Origin: Pelosinus sp.
GTDB taxonomy: Bacteria; Bacillota; Negativicutes; DSM-13327
DNA length: 64,000 nucleotides
Direction: 5' to 3'
Assembly: GCA_029239675.1 (NCBI GenBank)
Contig: JARBUM010000006.1
Location: 1 to 64,000, forward strand
Each line of letters begins with the position of its first letter. Position 1 is the stretch's first letter. Below are positions 63,009-64,000 of this stretch, in pieces. Made by a program: the position numbers and the translations under genes. Below the pieces are notes generated by a model, which was not told the DNA's origin, did not search any database, and saw nothing but the letters and a program-made list of their open reading frames with translations.

Positions 63009-63167
63009 TTTTCTTTTTTCGACATTATTTTGTGTTTTCCTTTTCATCTCAAAGAAATTTTCAAAAGAAAATTTCTTTTCTTATGTTACTAGGATAGAAA
63101 TCAAATAGGTAAAGTCTCCCTAATGCTAAGTGATTGTCTATACTTTCAAAAGAACCATTAAAATACA

Positions 63168-63201
63168 AACTCCTGCAAAGCTATGCTACTCTGCAGGAGT
63201 T
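63168..63201 (-). terminator. Hairpin terminator within dispersed repeat, copy 2
   Basis: Perfect 10-bp stem AACTCCTGCA/TGCAGGAGTT (63168-63177 with 63192-63201). Its left half with flank (63154-63184) matches 13537-13567 at 29 of 31 bases. It probably ends the Dabb gene transcript, about 140 bases away. A further 12-bp hairpin lies at 63051-63078. Confidence 0.65.
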
Positions 63202-63339
63202 CGTTATTATAGAGGCGACTAATGCATCATATTGTGATCATTCTCTGCCCGGCTGAAGCAGCGATAACCTGTGGTAGTTTTGTGAGCATGGTATTCTTCC
63301 CCTTAATGATTATCTTCCCCTAGGATACCTAGATTCTTC

Positions 63340-63627
63340 TTAATATTCATAGCATACGACTGCTCCAGTATCCAATACATCTACAATATATTTTGATACT
63401 TCAACATGTACAGGATGAACCAAATAGGCCTCCAAATCTTGCAATGAAGCAAATCTAGTAATTAATATGATGTCATAGGACGATTCCCCAGGACGTATAT
63501 TCACTTCTACTTGCAAATCACGGAGAGGCTCAATTTTCCCTTGCATGCTTAGCAAAACGTCTCTCGTCTTTGCAATATTTTCATTACTCCTGACCTTTAG
63601 TTTGATAAGCAGATTGTTTGTGATCAT
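63340..63627 (-). CDS. Dabb (stress-responsive A/B barrel) domain protein
   Basis: 95 residues of the dimeric alpha+beta barrel fold: a strand (LLIKLKV), a helix (ARDVLLSM-like), IEPLRDLQVEVNIRPGESSYDIILITRFASLQDLEAYLVHPVHVEVSKYI. DLEAYLVHPVH is the family hallmark. Such proteins are small enzymes or binding proteins of unclear role, some stress-linked. AGGAG lies eight bases before the ATG. Single gene. Confidence 0.88.
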   Translation of the reverse strand: MITNNLLIKLKVRSNENIAKTRDVLLSMQGKIEPLRDLQVEVNIRPGESSYDIILITRFASLQDLEAYLVHPVHVEVSKYIVDVLDTGAVVCYEY

Positions 63628-63857
63628 TTCGTAGTCTCCTATTTCTTTCTATAATAATATTAGTTTTTGCGTCTGAAAAATATAAATCGAAAATCAGCAT
63701 TTTAAACAGTACTTTAATGAAGTACATTCAGTATCTTACCAATGCCAAAGCGTGCTTCAATCAAAACCTCCTCATGTTCTTTATAAGAATACATTAGATA
63801 ACACGACGACTATATGTCATATTAAAATTACGATTCAAAAAATAGTAAGCTTATTTC

Positions 63858-64000
63858 ATGAATCGCCAAAATCATTATAAAGACGGTTTTGAAAAATACC
63901 AAAAATTATTTAATCATACCACTAAAGCTTCTCGAAGCAATACCATAACTGAACAAGACCTGTTTCGAATTGGACTGTTTTTTTCAATATCACCTTTTGC
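63858..64000 (+). CDS. Unidentified ORF, N-terminal part cut by right edge
   Basis: An ATG at 63858 opens a frame that stays open to the window end (47 codons). Composition is protein-like: charged start (NRQNHYKDGFEKYQKLFNHTTKASR) then QDLFRIGLFFSISPF, which may begin a membrane helix. Two stops in frame lie just upstream, fixing the start. No ribosome binding site is visible, which lowers confidence. No family recognised. Confidence 0.35.
   Translation, partial: MNRQNHYKDGFEKYQKLFNHTTKASRSNTITEQDLFRIGLFFSISPF

Noticed and set aside
1-64000. CRISPR arrays, tRNA/rRNA genes, T-box leaders, transposons
   Set aside because: Looked for repeats with regular spacers, cloverleaf patterns, T-box core sequence and transposase-like frames; none seen.

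Overview
The window looks like chromosomal DNA of a low-GC, anaerobic or facultative Gram-positive-type bacterium. Clues are AT-rich intergenic DNA, strong GGAGG ribosome binding sites, intrinsic terminators after most genes, an Hcp with the anaerobe-type Cys spacing, a siroheme sulfite/nitrite reductase, an L-cysteine desulfidase-type dehydratase, YesM/YesN two-component genes and DUF2935. A Negativicutes / Sporomusaceae (Pelosinus-like) host is my best inference; there is no rRNA to prove it. I found no rRNA, tRNA, CRISPR array, transposase or phage gene. The left edge cuts an hcp gene, and the right edge cuts an unidentified ORF.

Layout. 0-11.5 kb: small accessory genes, including decayed fragments (a thioredoxin-fold gene remnant and a membrane protein without a start codon), an isochorismatase-fold protein with Ser at the nucleophile position, an MFS pump, a UspA protein, a MarR-controlled HlyD/ABC-2 exporter with three matching operators, an alpha/beta hydrolase and several small membrane proteins. 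11.8-13.4 kb: pckA. 13.8-16.2 kb: a glyoxalase-like gene and a MarR/MFS pair with two identical palindromic operators. 16.4-19.5 kb: a GH16-GT2-CE4 exopolysaccharide operon. 19.5-30.5 kb: separate metabolic genes (CoA ligase-like, LysE exporter, Asp/Glu racemase plus LysR, siroheme reductase, Lrp plus amino-acid permease, ferritin-like protein, DUF2935 protein).

30.6-53.7 kb is one large sugar island, all on the minus strand. In transcription order it holds a ChvE/GguAB-type monosaccharide ABC importer, a ROK repressor, araB-araD-araA, a YesM-type histidine kinase, a YesN-type response regulator, a lipoprotein made of two fused periplasmic-binding domains, a second sugar importer (YtfQRT-YjfF type), an AraC-type regulator whose sensor is a PEP-hydrolase-like TIM barrel, and a Tm-1-like/TIM-barrel gene pair. 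The genes fit a model: import L-arabinose or related pentoses and furanoses, isomerise, phosphorylate and epimerise to xylulose-5-phosphate. Control would come from inside (ROK with AT-rich palindromes at the promoters; the AraC-TIM protein) and outside (double binding protein to YesM to YesN).

54-64 kb: a four-helix-like protein, a ketopantoate reductase-type gene, a zinc-ribbon protein, an HD-GYP phosphodiesterase lacking a standard start codon, a CyuA-type cysteine desulfidase, an aldo/keto reductase with ferredoxin motifs, and a chemoreceptor whose leader carries a GEMM-I (cyclic di-GMP) riboswitch followed by a terminator hairpin. The most system-like novelty is the sugar-sensing hardware at 30.6-43.9 kb.
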